Positions 23,803 to 35,174 of a stretch of DNA of 64,000 bases are shown here, in pieces. Numbering within the stretch: the first letter of the stretch is position 1; every line of letters begins with the position of its first letter. Source of the DNA: Bacillus massilinigeriensis (GTDB taxonomy: Bacteria; Bacillota; Bacilli; Bacillales; Cytobacillaceae); contig NZ_LT630337.1 in NCBI RefSeq assembly GCF_900117315.1, positions 2,198,502-2,262,501 of the forward strand. Reading direction: 5' to 3'. A program made the position numbers and the translations under genes. A model generated the notes under the pieces. That model made no database searches. It saw nothing but the letters and a program-made list of their open reading frames with translations, and was not told the origin of the DNA.

Positions 23803-24001
23803 ATAAATGACTCCTTTATTGAACAAACTCTTCTATTTCAGTCTATTGTACATCATAATTATTAAAAAACTATGAACAAATGAAAATTTTCATTAATATG
23901 TTTTTACAAAAACATTAATTATTCGACTTATCCTGTCAGAATTCGATAATTTGGTTCGTAAATAACAAATTATTTTGTAAAATTATGATAGAAAAATAGT
24001 A

Positions 24002-26368
24002 TTATGGTTCTAATAATAGAGTCTCCCCTGCTTTTTTCTTCAAGCTTGTTTCATGATAGTTTCCTGTTGCCCAATCCTCGATTTGATTATGATACCATTT
24101 ACTCTTTAGATGACCAGCTTGACCAGGTCCTACGATATGATATCCACTGTTCATGTCCCTTGTATCAATAACAAATCTCCATGAGCCCCCATGATTAACA
24201 GTTCCATCTTCTTTATTTGCGGCAGCTTGAACAGTAACACTAGATCCCCCAACCGGGATTTTGCCATCACGATTAAATAAATAATTTAATGGTTTTACAC
24301 TTGAGAGAGGATGGGCAAAATATAGCTGATGATATTTGCCCCATTCCCAATCTTCAACATCTTTCCCCTGCTTAGATTCGATTTCTTTTAATGCCAGACT
24401 TAATGATTTTTCTAAAACCTCCTTAAGACCTCCATTTTCTACCATCCACGGTCCCGGATTCCCTTCTGACGCTCTTCTAATTAGCTCGTCAATAGCCTGC
24501 TTTTGACCACCGAATTTGTCTAACATCTTTTCTGGAATTTCCTTATGGAATAAAACAACAGGGATCTTTTTCATCCATGTATTAAAAATAAAAGGTGCGG
24601 CTGACTTTTCTTCATCAACAAAATTCCAATCCTTTAATTGTTCAAGAGCTTCAACTAGCCTTTTATCCTTATTGTCGTTTAATTCTTTTAGAAATAACGG
24701 TACAAATTCCCTTGCTTGTAGGTTCATTTTATCCATTTGCAATTCCTGCATATCCTTTATAGTTAACTTGTTTTTAGCCTTTAGTACTTCCTGAATTCTC
24801 ATTTGTCGATAAGGCTGGGCCCAGTTATGACTAATATGGTATGGATACTTATCACTGATTACTTTGTTGTTTGCTGTGGAGATAAATCCTTCATCAGGAT
24901 TCACTGTTTTTGGTAACTCATCAAACGGGATATAACCAACCCATCCATATTCATCTGTCCAACCTGGAACAGGAAGAAGCCCATCCCCTTTTTTTCGAAT
25001 TGGAATTTTTCCGTTGGCTTTATAAGCAATGGTTCCATCATTTGATGCAAAGACGAAGTTCTGTGTAGGAGTTTCAAAGTTTTCCAAAGCCTTTTCAAAC
25101 TCATTCCAATTCGTCGCTTTATTCATATTAAGTACGGCCTCTAATTCTTTGGATGGATGAAGAGCTGTCCACTGTAATGATAAAACCGTATTTTTTCCGC
25201 TATCAGCAGCAAATTCTGAGATGACTGGACCGTGTCGAGTGACAGTCACTTCATAATCAATAGGTTTTTTGTCTTTTACTTTTATAGGTTCCTTTATTAT
25301 CCTTGCTTTTTCCCATTTGTCGTTATAAAGAAATTCGTCTTTATTTTCTGGGTTTCTTTTTTCAATATATAAATCCTGTACATCTGGACCGGTATTGGTA
25401 ACTCCCCATGCGATATGCTCGTTATGGCCTAATATGATTCCTGGAATTCCCGCAAAAATTACACCGCTCACATTAACAGAAGGTGCTTCCAAATGCATTT
25501 GATACCATATGGATGGTGATCCTAATGATAAATGCGGATCATCTGCCAGTATCGGCTTCCCTGATTGGGTTTTTGAGCCACTTACTACCCAGTTATTGCT
25601 GCCATTGAACTCATGAGGAACTACTGCTGAGGCGAGGGTTTTTTCCAAATCTAAATTTTCCTTACCGATAATATAAGGTGCATCCTTTGGATAGGACGGA
25701 AATAAATCATAGGCTTTATCCTCTGAAAGATTTTGCATCAAATAATAACGAAAAGCTTGATCCTCCCAATGCCCGCCTAGGTCAAATGCCATGTACTTTC
25801 CAATGGTTAAAGAGTCAATGGGAGTCCATTTTTCAGGTTTGTACCCCAGCAATTTAAATTCGATTGGCCAACGCCCATTATCTTTCAGCTCATCGATATA
25901 AGCATTCACGCCTTCTGCAAACCAAATTAATGAATCTCTTGCCTGACCCTTGTATTGTTCATAAGAGAGTTCTGCTGCTCTTCTCAATCCGAGTGTTCGA
26001 AAATATTTATCGTTCTCTAAAGTGGCTTCCCCAATAACCTCACTTAACCGACCTGACGCTTGTCTTCTGCTCAGATCCATTTGAAATAATCGATCTTGAG
26101 CTTGAACGTAGCCTTGTGCAATAAAAAGGTCACGTTCAGTTGCTGCATTAATATGAGGAACCCCCTCCTCATCCCTTATTACCTCTACTCTTTCCTCTAA
26201 ACCTTGGAGTTTAATTTCTCCCTCTGTTATAGGTAATGAGCGAGATATATAGGCATTGATTCCGATAAATGCAGTTAATCCAATAATAAGCAAAATGGAA
26301 ATGGTCCATAATAAGACTTTTTTCCATTTTGCCATTCTTTTCACTTGCTTTTGAGTCATTGTCTCCAT
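24002..26368 (-). CDS. Membrane-anchored penicillin acylase family N-terminal nucleophile hydrolase
   Basis: The 788-residue protein has one N-terminal membrane helix (VLLWTISILLIIGLTAFIGI) and a penicillin-amidase fold. The alpha part carries VEVIRDEEGVPHINA and AQGYVQAQDRLFQMDLSRRQ; the beta chain should begin at Ser257 in FNGSNNWVVSG, exposed by autocatalytic cleavage, and is followed by ILADDPHLSLGSPSIWYQMH. Family members cleave amide bonds of penicillins or acyl-homoserine lactones. Unlike secreted B. megaterium penicillin G acylase, it seems to stay attached to the membrane. It is monocistronic; substrate unknown. Confidence 0.88.
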   Translation of the reverse strand: METMTQKQVKRMAKWKKVLLWTISILLIIGLTAFIGINAYISRSLPITEGEIKLQGLEERVEVIRDEEGVPHINAATERDLFIAQGYVQAQDRLFQMDLSRRQASGRLSEVIGEATLENDKYFRTLGLRRAAELSYEQYKGQARDSLIWFAEGVNAYIDELKDNGRWPIEFKLLGYKPEKWTPIDSLTIGKYMAFDLGGHWEDQAFRYYLMQNLSEDKAYDLFPSYPKDAPYIIGKENLDLEKTLASAVVPHEFNGSNNWVVSGSKTQSGKPILADDPHLSLGSPSIWYQMHLEAPSVNVSGVIFAGIPGIILGHNEHIAWGVTNTGPDVQDLYIEKRNPENKDEFLYNDKWEKARIIKEPIKVKDKKPIDYEVTVTRHGPVISEFAADSGKNTVLSLQWTALHPSKELEAVLNMNKATNWNEFEKALENFETPTQNFVFASNDGTIAYKANGKIPIRKKGDGLLPVPGWTDEYGWVGYIPFDELPKTVNPDEGFISTANNKVISDKYPYHISHNWAQPYRQMRIQEVLKAKNKLTIKDMQELQMDKMNLQAREFVPLFLKELNDNKDKRLVEALEQLKDWNFVDEEKSAAPFIFNTWMKKIPVVLFHKEIPEKMLDKFGGQKQAIDELIRRASEGNPGPWMVENGGLKEVLEKSLSLALKEIESKQGKDVEDWEWGKYHQLYFAHPLSSVKPLNYLFNRDGKIPVGGSSVTVQAAANKEDGTVNHGGSWRFVIDTRDMNSGYHIVGPGQAGHLKSKWYHNQIEDWATGNYHETSLKKKAGETLLLEP

Positions 26369-26542
26369 TTTTATACCCCCTCATAGTAATAATTCGTTTC
26401 CAAACCTGTAATAACCTTCCATTCCCAAAAAAATTCATATTTGGTTATAGATGGGACAAATAGTCTATTATCGAAAAGACTCCCTTTCAGCTTATTAGGA
26501 TGTTATAATAAAAAAGATATTGTTTTTTTGGAGGATGTATGA

Positions 26543-28162
<1,620 letters not shown>

Positions 28163-28163
28163 T

Positions 28164-28200
28164 AAAAAAGAAGGAAACGAAATTTGTTTCCTTCTTTTTT
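28164..28200. terminator. Bidirectional terminator after ykpA
   Basis: AAAAAAGAAGGAAAC/GTTTCCTTCTTTTTT stem with 7-base loop between convergent genes. Confidence 0.9.
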
Positions 28201-28201
28201 A

Positions 28202-28339
28202 TTAATAATCCTGCTTTTTCTTCTTCTTTCTTGCTGAAGATTTGCTTACTCCATCAAATTCCCTATTTGTTGTCCCCTGACCTTCTACTTGGGAAGAATT
28301 CAATCCTATGGTTGAAGGATCATGTTTCCGTTTTCCCAT
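28202..28339 (-). CDS. YuzL-like small basic protein
   Basis: ATG 28339 follows GGAGGTG. The 45-residue product reads MGKRKHDPSTIGLNSSQVEG, then QGTTNREFDGVSKSSARKKK and ends KKQDY. The Lys-rich ends and GLxSSQVEGQGTT core resemble the YuzL family of short Bacillus proteins, possibly spore-related. It shares the terminator with ykpA. Confidence 0.65.
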   Translation of the reverse strand: MGKRKHDPSTIGLNSSQVEGQGTTNREFDGVSKSSARKKKKKQDY

Positions 28340-28440
28340 TTCTACACCTCCATCATTAACTTTTCATTCAAGAGGAGCTTTTATACTAGAGGAATAAAAA
28401 TGTTGCAAAAACACATGCTATTCTTGGAGGAGGTGTTAGT

Positions 28441-28683
28441 ATGGCAAGAATTGGTGTTGAACAATCACTTACAAACATTCAAGAGGCACTCCGACAAAAA
28501 GGACATGAGGTCGTAGAGTTAAAACAGGAGCAAGATGCTAGTGGGTGTGACTTTTGTGTCATAACTGGGATTGACTCTAATGTCATGGGAATGCAAAATG
28601 TTTCCACTACAGCATCTGTAATTGAGGCGAATGGTCTTTCTGCAGACGAAGTGTGCCAGCAAGTAGAGAATAAATTAAGTTAA
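28441..28683 (+). CDS. ykuS: UPF0180 protein YkuS
   Basis: The 80-residue protein ([60 protein letters not shown]) matches the UPF0180 family, B. subtilis YkuS. It has two Cys in GCDFC. Function is unknown. A GGAGGAGGTG site precedes the ATG. Confidence 0.85.
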   Translation: MARIGVEQSLTNIQEALRQKGHEVVELKQEQDASGCDFCVITGIDSNVMGMQNVSTTASVIEANGLSADEVCQQVENKLS

Positions 28684-28696
28684 AACTCCTGCTGAC

Positions 28697-28757
28697 TCAA
28701 AAAATGAGGTTAATCCCACCCCGTTCAATCATCACCGGGCTAGTAGGATAACCTCAT
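28697..28757 (-). terminator. Terminator of the lipoprotein gene
   Basis: On the minus strand ATGAGGTTA pairs with TAACCTCAT over a long, partly paired loop and is followed by six T. Confidence 0.7.
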
Positions 28758-28769
28758 ATGAGTCGGCCA

Positions 28770-29456
28770 TTATAGCTTTAATGATATATTTTTCCCCTTT
28801 GATATAACCTTTTTTGCTTCATCCAATGCATCACTAGTTATAATCTTTACTTCATTTACATCTTCCCAATTAACTATAAAGCCAATATTTCCACTTCTCA
28901 CTTCTCCACCATTAATAACTCCATTCAGTTCTTCTAGGTAGACATCGTCCAGCCAGCTCTTCTTCTCATTCCCAATGGATAAATATGCTAAGGGATTGAA
29001 CATAACGGGATGATCACTTGTATTTTGAAGTTCAACCTTTACCTTTAAAAGATCAAACTCCTCATCATGGGTATAAAAATGGAAAAAGTCGATTAGACTA
29101 TAATCTGGTCTATAGTTCATCATCTTTATCTCTTTTATTTCTAATTTTATTGGGCCAATTTTCTCGATAATATTCGAATCGTTCATTGCCCTTAAAGTGA
29201 GTTTTCCTTTTGAATCAGTGATTGAAGTACCAACCTTTTGTAATAATTGATCATCTGAAACTTGTGGACTAGGCGCATGTGCTCCAAAATTAAGTTTCAT
29301 ATTCTCAGAGCTGTTTTTTAAAGCTGTTTGCCCCTCTTCTTCACCCTGTTCACTTTTAACCTGAGTCGCTTCATTTTGAAAAATCTTCTTTTCTTTTTTT
29401 GCAGAGCAAGCTGTTAGTAAACTTATAATACATAATAAAAATATTATTTTTTTCAT
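28770..29456 (-). CDS. Lipoprotein of unknown function with DUF4352-like domain
   Basis: ATG 29456 is chosen because the upstream TTG contains the GGAGG site itself. The 228-residue precursor has a signal peptide with lipobox LLTAC (Cys near residue 17), a charged Glu/Lys linker, and a C-terminal beta domain with FDLLKVKVELQNTSDHPVMF and GEVRSGNIGFIV, as in DUF4352 immunoglobulin-like lipoproteins. It lies 73 bp after the phosphatase gene, but a hairpin between them makes a shared transcript uncertain. Confidence 0.75.
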   Translation of the reverse strand: MKKIIFLLCIISLLTACSAKKEKKIFQNEATQVKSEQGEEEGQTALKNSSENMKLNFGAHAPSPQVSDDQLLQKVGTSITDSKGKLTLRAMNDSNIIEKIGPIKLEIKEIKMMNYRPDYSLIDFFHFYTHDEEFDLLKVKVELQNTSDHPVMFNPLAYLSIGNEKKSWLDDVYLEELNGVINGGEVRSGNIGFIVNWEDVNEVKIITSDALDEAKKVISKGKNISLKL

Positions 29457-29479
29457 ATAATTAACCTCCAAAAGAATAT

Positions 29480-29518
29480 GAAAGAAACCTTCAAAGCGGC
29501 CATAACCGCTAGAAGGTT
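29480..29518 (-). terminator. Terminator of the alkaline phosphatase gene
   Basis: On the minus strand AACCTTC-TAGCGG pairs with CCGCTTT-GAAGGTT and is followed by TCTTTC. Confidence 0.6.
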
Positions 29519-29529
29519 AGATAGACAAT

Positions 29530-30894
29530 CTATTTCCCATTCTTAATCAAGTTGAAAATGATCTTGGCATTATCTGTATTATCTATTTGGCCATAAAAAC
29601 GTTCTTTTCCTGGACCATACGCAAATACAGGCACATCTTCTCCTGTATGGCCACCCGTTGTCCAACCAGTGTGTGAACGGCTATCGAAGATTTTCTCAAT
29701 TGCATTATCAATTGTAGTGACATCCATTTTCGCGGCTGCTATACGAACTGATTCAATTTCTTCTTTTGTAAGTTTTAGTTCAATATATTTGTTAAGAATA
29801 TCTTCTACCTTTGCACCTTTTGCAATTTCTGCTGCCATAAAATCAGGAGTCTTTTTTGCTGCTTTGATTGGAGCTCCAAACCAATTATAAATACCATTGG
29901 CCCCAATAGAATATCCCCCAGTCGAATGATCGGCCGTGGTCACAACTAAAGTATGCTTATCCTTTTTAGCAAAATCAATTGCCGCTTTAAATGCCTTTTC
30001 GAAATCCTCCATTTCGCTCATTGCAGCAACAATGTCATTATCATGACCTGCCCAGTCGACCTCACTTCCTTCTACCATGAGGAAGAAACCATCCTTATCT
30101 TTTTTCAATCGTTCGATCGCGGACTTTGTCATTTCTTCCAATGATGGAGTATTCTCATCACGGTCGATCATCTTATCCATTCCACCAGCTGCAAACAATC
30201 CTAAAACTTGACTATTTTTATCCCTAAGGAGCTGACTCATATTGGTAACATAAGAATAGCCGTCTTTTTGAAATTCCTTGGTTAAGTCCCTATCCCTTCT
30301 AATAAATAAATCCTTTCCTCCTCCGAGTAGTACATCAATTTTATGCTTTCCATTTATTCTTTCATCAAAGTAGTCATCTGCAATGGCATTCATATTCTTT
30401 CTTGAAATATCATGTGCTCCGTATGAAGCTGGAGTGGCATGAGTTATCTCTGAGGTAGCTACTAATCCTGTTGCCTTCCCCTTTTCCTTAGCCGCTTCTA
30501 ATACGGTTTTCACTTCCTTTTTATCATTGTCTACAGCAATTGCCGCATTATATGTTTTAATTCCCGCGGACATCGCAGTTGCGGCTGCTGCAGAATCCGT
30601 AATATTTTGAGCAGGATCCTCTGGGTAGGTCATTTGGTTACCGACAAGATAGGAGTCAAATGCAGTTTTCTCTACTACATTCGTTTTATCATTGTCTTTT
30701 AAATATCGATAGGCTGAAGTGTAAGAAACGCCCATTCCATCTCCAATTAAGAAAATTATGTTTTTAATTTCCTGCTCCTTTTTTACAGCTTTTGCCTCAG
30801 CAAATGTTGAATGACTCCCCACTAAACTTCCAACAACTAGAGCAGACATCATACCTATTGATAACACTTTTTTTCTTAATTTTTTGTTCCCCAA
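29530..30894 (-). CDS. phoA: Secreted alkaline phosphatase
   Basis: The 454-residue precursor starts with a signal peptide ending near STFAEAKA. The mature enzyme has IIFLIGDGMGVSYTSAYRYL (metal Asp), the nucleophile Ser101 in NITDSAAAATAMSAGIKTYN, EGSEVDWAGHDND, TTADHSTGGY and GWTTGGHTGEDVPVFAYGPG, all the metal-binding groups of the PhoA family. It releases phosphate from organic esters outside the cell. Three Pho boxes overlap the promoter, so it is induced by PhoP under phosphate starvation. The symbol could equally be phoB in Bacillus naming. Confidence 0.93.
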   Translation of the reverse strand: MGNKKLRKKVLSIGMMSALVVGSLVGSHSTFAEAKAVKKEQEIKNIIFLIGDGMGVSYTSAYRYLKDNDKTNVVEKTAFDSYLVGNQMTYPEDPAQNITDSAAAATAMSAGIKTYNAAIAVDNDKKEVKTVLEAAKEKGKATGLVATSEITHATPASYGAHDISRKNMNAIADDYFDERINGKHKIDVLLGGGKDLFIRRDRDLTKEFQKDGYSYVTNMSQLLRDKNSQVLGLFAAGGMDKMIDRDENTPSLEEMTKSAIERLKKDKDGFFLMVEGSEVDWAGHDNDIVAAMSEMEDFEKAFKAAIDFAKKDKHTLVVTTADHSTGGYSIGANGIYNWFGAPIKAAKKTPDFMAAEIAKGAKVEDILNKYIELKLTKEEIESVRIAAAKMDVTTIDNAIEKIFDSRSHTGWTTGGHTGEDVPVFAYGPGKERFYGQIDNTDNAKIIFNLIKNGK

Positions 30895-30932
30895 TTTTCC
30901 AACCTCCTAATAATTGTTTTCCTACACATTTG

Positions 30933-30975
30933 ACTATAAAGGTGAAATATGAATCTATTATTAAGCTACTGTTAA
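30933..30975 (-). promoter_or_regulatory. Promoter with three PhoP boxes
   Basis: On the minus strand TTAACA (30975-30970), TTAATA (30964-30959) and TTCATA (30953-30948) are direct repeats with exact 5-base gaps, fitting the PhoP consensus TTHAYA. A -10 element TATAGT (30938-30933) follows ten bases later. The phoA start is about 40 bp downstream. Confidence 0.8.
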
Positions 30976-31110
30976 TGTTTTCCCCAAAAAGAGTAAATAT
31001 TTAATTAAAATGCTAGATTCAAACTATTGAAGCATTTTCAGAGAAAATTGGACAAAATCAAGCTCCTCTTGCATATCTTAATAATGGACAAACATATTGG
31101 GGGTGAAGCC

Positions 31111-31560
31111 ATGTTCTTCGTTATTAAAAGACAAACAGTGATTATGACAATTGTTGCCTTAATAGGAATTATTTCTGTAGGTTTTTGGTTATATATCGGT
31201 TCTGACGATGTTACTGCTTTTAATGAGACTGATGAAGAACCAATACGCGAATATCACATTGTAACAACAGAGTTTAAAACAACTACCTCAGAAGGTAAAG
31301 AATTAGAATCCTATCGTTGGGACCCAGGGACTATTTTTGTAGAAAAAGGAGAAACAGTCCGTCTTAAACTACTAGGGTTCAACGGAAAAGAACACCCTTT
31401 TATAATAGAAGGAACTGATTATAAGGGAACAGTTTCAAAAGGTGAAGAAACGGTGATTGATGTAAAGTTTGGCAAGGAAGGAATCTATCGCTTAATCTGT
31501 TTAACCCATCATGATACAAAAGAAAATGGACCCATGATTGGCTATATTGTCGTAGATTAG
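31111..31560 (+). CDS. Membrane-anchored cupredoxin-domain protein
   Basis: The 149-residue protein has an N-terminal anchor (TVIMTIVALIGIISVGFWLY) and an extracytoplasmic cupredoxin fold. Copper ligands are plausible: His in GKEHPFIIEG, Cys and His in YRLICLTHHD and Met in GPMIGYIVVD, i.e. a type I or CuA-like site on one loop. ATG 31111 follows GGGGGTGA. It may be an electron carrier or copper-binding protein; no partner is adjacent. Confidence 0.75.
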   Translation: MFFVIKRQTVIMTIVALIGIISVGFWLYIGSDDVTAFNETDEEPIREYHIVTTEFKTTTSEGKELESYRWDPGTIFVEKGETVRLKLLGFNGKEHPFIIEGTDYKGTVSKGEETVIDVKFGKEGIYRLICLTHHDTKENGPMIGYIVVD

Positions 31561-31588
31561 ATTAAATGTGAATATATTTTGTCTTTCT

Positions 31589-31641
31589 AAGCATTATTTT
31601 TATCATTTTCACTAAGTTTATGATGAAAACAATGCTTTTTT
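31589..31641 (+). terminator. Terminator after the cupredoxin gene
   Basis: AAGCATT.TTTT.ATCAT pairs with ATGAT.AAAA.AATGCTT, with single mismatches, followed by TTTTTTCT. Confidence 0.7.
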
Positions 31642-31837
31642 CTATTATTATAGTAACTAAGGAGTTTGATTGTAATACACTCCTTTATATTATATAACAG
31701 TTTGAATAAATTTGGATTATTTTATAGTACAGATAGGTACTTTTCGAAATAATAACATTTAGAATTTTTTAATTACTAAACCAATTGAAAGTGAAATACC
31801 CTTTAAAAACAGCATGTTCATAATAATTTCACATTAT

Positions 31838-31891
31838 TTGTTCAATATTTCACAATATGTGTGATTTTTATCACTTTAAATCTGTTATAAT
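31838..31891 (+). promoter_or_regulatory. pflB control region with Rex-like and Fnr-like sites
   Basis: TTGTTCAATATTTCACAA (31838-31855) matches the Rex operator TTGTGAAN4TTCACAA at all but two conserved positions. TGTGA-TTTTTA-TCACT (31860-31875) matches the Fnr box TGTGAN6TCACA except for the last base. A TATAAT (31886-31891) without a good -35 follows; TAAGAT at 31897-31902 is an alternative -10 that would put the Fnr site near -41. Together they suggest control by NADH/NAD+ ratio and oxygen. Confidence 0.65.
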
Positions 31892-31953
31892 CAAGTTAAG
31901 ATTTAAATGTAAACAGATAACACATCAAAAACCATTTATAGAGGTGGAAAAAC

Positions 31954-34179
31954 ATGGAACAATGGAAAGGTTTTAAAAAAGGTCCTTGGACTGAAGAAGT
32001 TAACGTACGTGACTTCATTCTATCAAACTTTACACCTTATGAAGGAAATGATTCTTTCTTAGAGGGTCCAACTAAAGCAACACAAGATCTATGGAAACAA
32101 GTAATGGAACTATCAAAACAAGAACGTGAAAACGGCGGCGTTTTAGATGCTGATACTGAAATCGTATCTACTATTACTTCACATGGACCTGGATACTTAA
32201 ATAAAGAAACTGAAAAAGTAGTTGGTTTCCAAACGGATAAACCATTCAAACGTTCTCTACAAATCTTTGGTGGCGTGAGAATGGCTAAACAAGCCCTTGC
32301 TGAATACGGCTTTGAACTAGATAAAGAAGTTGAACATATTTTCACAGACTACCGCAAAACTCATAACCAAGGTGTCTTTGACGCTTACACTCCAGAAATG
32401 AGAGCTGCTCGTCACGTTGGTATTATCACTGGTCTTCCAGATGCTTATGGACGCGGACGTATCATCGGTGACTACCGTCGTGTTGCATTATATGGTGTAG
32501 ATTTCTTAATGAAAGAAAAACAAAAAGACTTTGCTGTTACTGGTGATGTAATGAGTGAAGATGTTATTCGTCTTCGTGAAGAATTAAGCGAACAATATCG
32601 AGCATTAAAAGAACTTAAGCAATTAGCTGCTTCTTACGGTTTCGATATTTCTCAACCAGCTACAAACGCAAAAGAAGCTTTCCAATGGTTATACTTTGGA
32701 TATTTAGCTGCAGTTAAACAACAAAACGGCGCGGCAATGAGCTTGGGTAGAGTGTCAACCTTCCTAGATATTTATATTGAAAGAGATCTACAAAATGGTG
32801 TAATTACTGAGGAAGAAGTACAAGAAATCGTTGACCACTTTATTATGAAACTTCGTTTAGTAAAATTTGCTCGTACACCAGAATACAATGAACTGTACAG
32901 TGGTGACCCTACTTGGGTAACTGAGTCAATCGGTGGTATGGCAGAAGACGGACGTTCACTTGTTACTAAGAACTCATTCCGTTTCTTACACACATTGAGT
33001 AACTTGGGACCAGCTCCAGAACCAAACCTAACAGTTCTATGGTCTTCTCGTCTACCTGAAAACTTTAAAAAATTCTGTGCGAAGGTTTCTATTGAATCAA
33101 GCGCAATCCAATATGAAAACGATGATATCATGCGTCCTGAATATGGCGATGACTATGGAATTGCTTGTTGCGTATCTGCAATGGAAATCGGTAAACAAAT
33201 GCAATTCTTCGGAGCTCGCGCTAACCTTGCTAAAGCCCTACTATATTCAATCAATGGTAACATGGATGAAAAACATAAAGTTCAAGTTGGCCCAGCATAC
33301 TCCCCTATTACTGCTGATGTATTAGATTATGATGAAGTAATGGAAAAATTTGATAAAACAATGGATTGGTTAGCAGGCCTTTACATTAATACTTTAAATA
33401 TCATTCACTACATGCATGATAAATATAGCTATGAAAGTGTTGAAATGGCATTACACGATACTAAGATCCTTCGTACAATGGCAACAGGTATTGCAGGACT
33501 AAGTGTAGTAGCTGACTCACTAAGCGCCATTAAATATGCTAAAGTAAAACCTATTCGTGACGAAAATGGTCTTGCTGTAGATTTCGAAGTTGAAGGTGAC
33601 TTCCCTAAATATGGTAACAACGATGAGCGCGTAGATAGCATCGCTGTTGGCTTAGTTAAAACATTCATGAAAAAGCTTCGTAAGCATAAAACATATCGCG
33701 ATTCACTTCACACTATGTCTATCTTAACTATTACTTCTAACGTAGTTTATGGTAAGAAAACAGGTAACACTCCTGACGGACGTCGTGCTGGTGAACCACT
33801 TGCACCAGGAGCAAACCCAATGCATGGCCGTGATACTAAAGGAGCTCTTGCTTCCCTATCTTCTGTTGCTAAGATTCCTTACAGCTACTCAATGGATGGT
33901 ATTTCTAATACCTTCTCAATGGTACCTAAAGCTCTTGGTAAAGATGAAGAATCACGTGTTTCTAACTTAGTTTCTATCTTAGATGGTTATACTGCAAAAC
34001 ATGGTCACCACCTAAATGTTAACGTATTTAACAGAGAAACATTATTAGATGCAATGGAACATCCAGAAGAATACCCACAATTAACAATTCGTGTATCTGG
34101 ATACGCTGTAAACTTTATTAAATTAACTAGAGAACAACAAATGGATGTAATTAACCGTACATTCCATGAATCAATGTAA
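31954..34179 (+). CDS. pflB: Pyruvate formate-lyase (formate acetyltransferase)
   Basis: The 741-residue glycyl-radical enzyme converts pyruvate and CoA to acetyl-CoA and formate in anaerobic growth. Key parts are present: the catalytic Cys pair C405-C406 in [10 protein letters not shown], the radical site Gly716 in RVSGYAVNF near the C-terminus, and family blocks such as [26 protein letters not shown]-like [14 protein letters not shown] and [17 protein letters not shown]. The ATG follows GAGGTGGAAAAAC. The activase gene pflA is downstream, and Rex- and Fnr-like sites are upstream. Confidence 0.96.
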   Translation: MEQWKGFKKGPWTEEVNVRDFILSNFTPYEGNDSFLEGPTKATQDLWKQVMELSKQERENGGVLDADTEIVSTITSHGPGYLNKETEKVVGFQTDKPFKRSLQIFGGVRMAKQALAEYGFELDKEVEHIFTDYRKTHNQGVFDAYTPEMRAARHVGIITGLPDAYGRGRIIGDYRRVALYGVDFLMKEKQKDFAVTGDVMSEDVIRLREELSEQYRALKELKQLAASYGFDISQPATNAKEAFQWLYFGYLAAVKQQNGAAMSLGRVSTFLDIYIERDLQNGVITEEEVQEIVDHFIMKLRLVKFARTPEYNELYSGDPTWVTESIGGMAEDGRSLVTKNSFRFLHTLSNLGPAPEPNLTVLWSSRLPENFKKFCAKVSIESSAIQYENDDIMRPEYGDDYGIACCVSAMEIGKQMQFFGARANLAKALLYSINGNMDEKHKVQVGPAYSPITADVLDYDEVMEKFDKTMDWLAGLYINTLNIIHYMHDKYSYESVEMALHDTKILRTMATGIAGLSVVADSLSAIKYAKVKPIRDENGLAVDFEVEGDFPKYGNNDERVDSIAVGLVKTFMKKLRKHKTYRDSLHTMSILTITSNVVYGKKTGNTPDGRRAGEPLAPGANPMHGRDTKGALASLSSVAKIPYSYSMDGISNTFSMVPKALGKDEESRVSNLVSILDGYTAKHGHHLNVNVFNRETLLDAMEHPEEYPQLTIRVSGYAVNFIKLTREQQMDVINRTFHESM

Positions 34180-34255
34180 TAATATGAACTGATTGGGGAG
34201 ACCATTTCTTAATAGGAGGGTTCTCCCCTCTTATACACGAGAGGAGATTTTCATC

Positions 34256-34987
34256 ATGAACGGAAACATACATTCTATTGAAAGCTTTGGAACAGTTGAC
34301 GGACCTGGAATCCGTTATGTCATATTTACACAAGGTTGCCTTCTTCGCTGCCAATTTTGTCACAATGCCGATACTTGGGAAATTGGTACAGGAAAAGAAA
34401 TGACTGTTTCCGAGATCATCGATGATTTAAAATCCTACCTCCCCTTCATTGAGGCATCTGGTGGCGGAATTACAGTAAGCGGTGGTGAACCTTTACTTCA
34501 AATACCTTTCCTCATTGAGTTGTTTAAGGAATGTAAGAAGATTGGGATTCACACTACAATCGATTCTTCTGGTGGCTGCTACTCTCACGCTCCCGTCTTT
34601 CAGGAGCAGCTAAAGGAATTAATGGAATATACCGATTTGATTCTATTAGATTTAAAACAAATCAATCGCAAACGTCATATTTCATTAACAGGTATGGCGA
34701 ATGATCATATTCTTGAATTTGCTCGCTATCTTTCAGACATCGAAAAGCCAGTATGGATCCGTCACGTACTAGTACCAACTGTTACCGATATCGATGAAGA
34801 TTTAGAAAAGCTAGGCGAATTTATCGGGACATTAGGGAATGTACAAAAAGTAGAAATCCTCCCATATCATAAGCTTGGCGTTTATAAGTGGGAGACATTA
34901 GGACTTGATTATCCTTTAAAAGATATTAATCCTCCTAGTGATGAAAGAGTTCAGCATGCATATGAGCTGTTAACGAAATATTTATAA
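34256..34987 (+). CDS. pflA: Pyruvate formate-lyase activating enzyme (radical SAM)
   Basis: The 243-residue protein has the radical-SAM cluster motif CLLRCQFC (CxxxCxxC) after SFGTVDGPGIRYVIFTQG, then GGGITVSGGEPLLQ for SAM binding and DLKQINRKRH. It forms the glycyl radical on PflB. ATG 34256 follows GAGAGGAG; an in-frame codon 63 bp upstream has no ribosome site. It is 76 bp after pflB and in the same operon. Confidence 0.95.
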   Translation: MNGNIHSIESFGTVDGPGIRYVIFTQGCLLRCQFCHNADTWEIGTGKEMTVSEIIDDLKSYLPFIEASGGGITVSGGEPLLQIPFLIELFKECKKIGIHTTIDSSGGCYSHAPVFQEQLKELMEYTDLILLDLKQINRKRHISLTGMANDHILEFARYLSDIEKPVWIRHVLVPTVTDIDEDLEKLGEFIGTLGNVQKVEILPYHKLGVYKWETLGLDYPLKDINPPSDERVQHAYELLTKYL

Positions 34988-35035
34988 TCAGGAGATTTGT
35001 TGATAAAAATCTATCTGCTTTTCCCTGATTTTTGA

Positions 35036-35064
35036 AGCTGTGCGATATTTTGCACAGCTTTTTT
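35036..35064 (+). terminator. Terminator of the pfl operon
   Basis: AGCTGTGC/GCACAGCT perfect stem with 8-base loop and six T. A weaker hairpin (AATCAGG/CCTGATT) precedes it at 34986-35030. Confidence 0.88.
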
Positions 35065-35174
35065 GATTGGAAATATATTTTGAGGTTTGGTATTGTACTG
35101 AAAAATGGTCTAAAATATATAATTTTATTGAAAATTGCTTATCGTACTTCTTCCCTTTGACCAGATTTTCTTTT

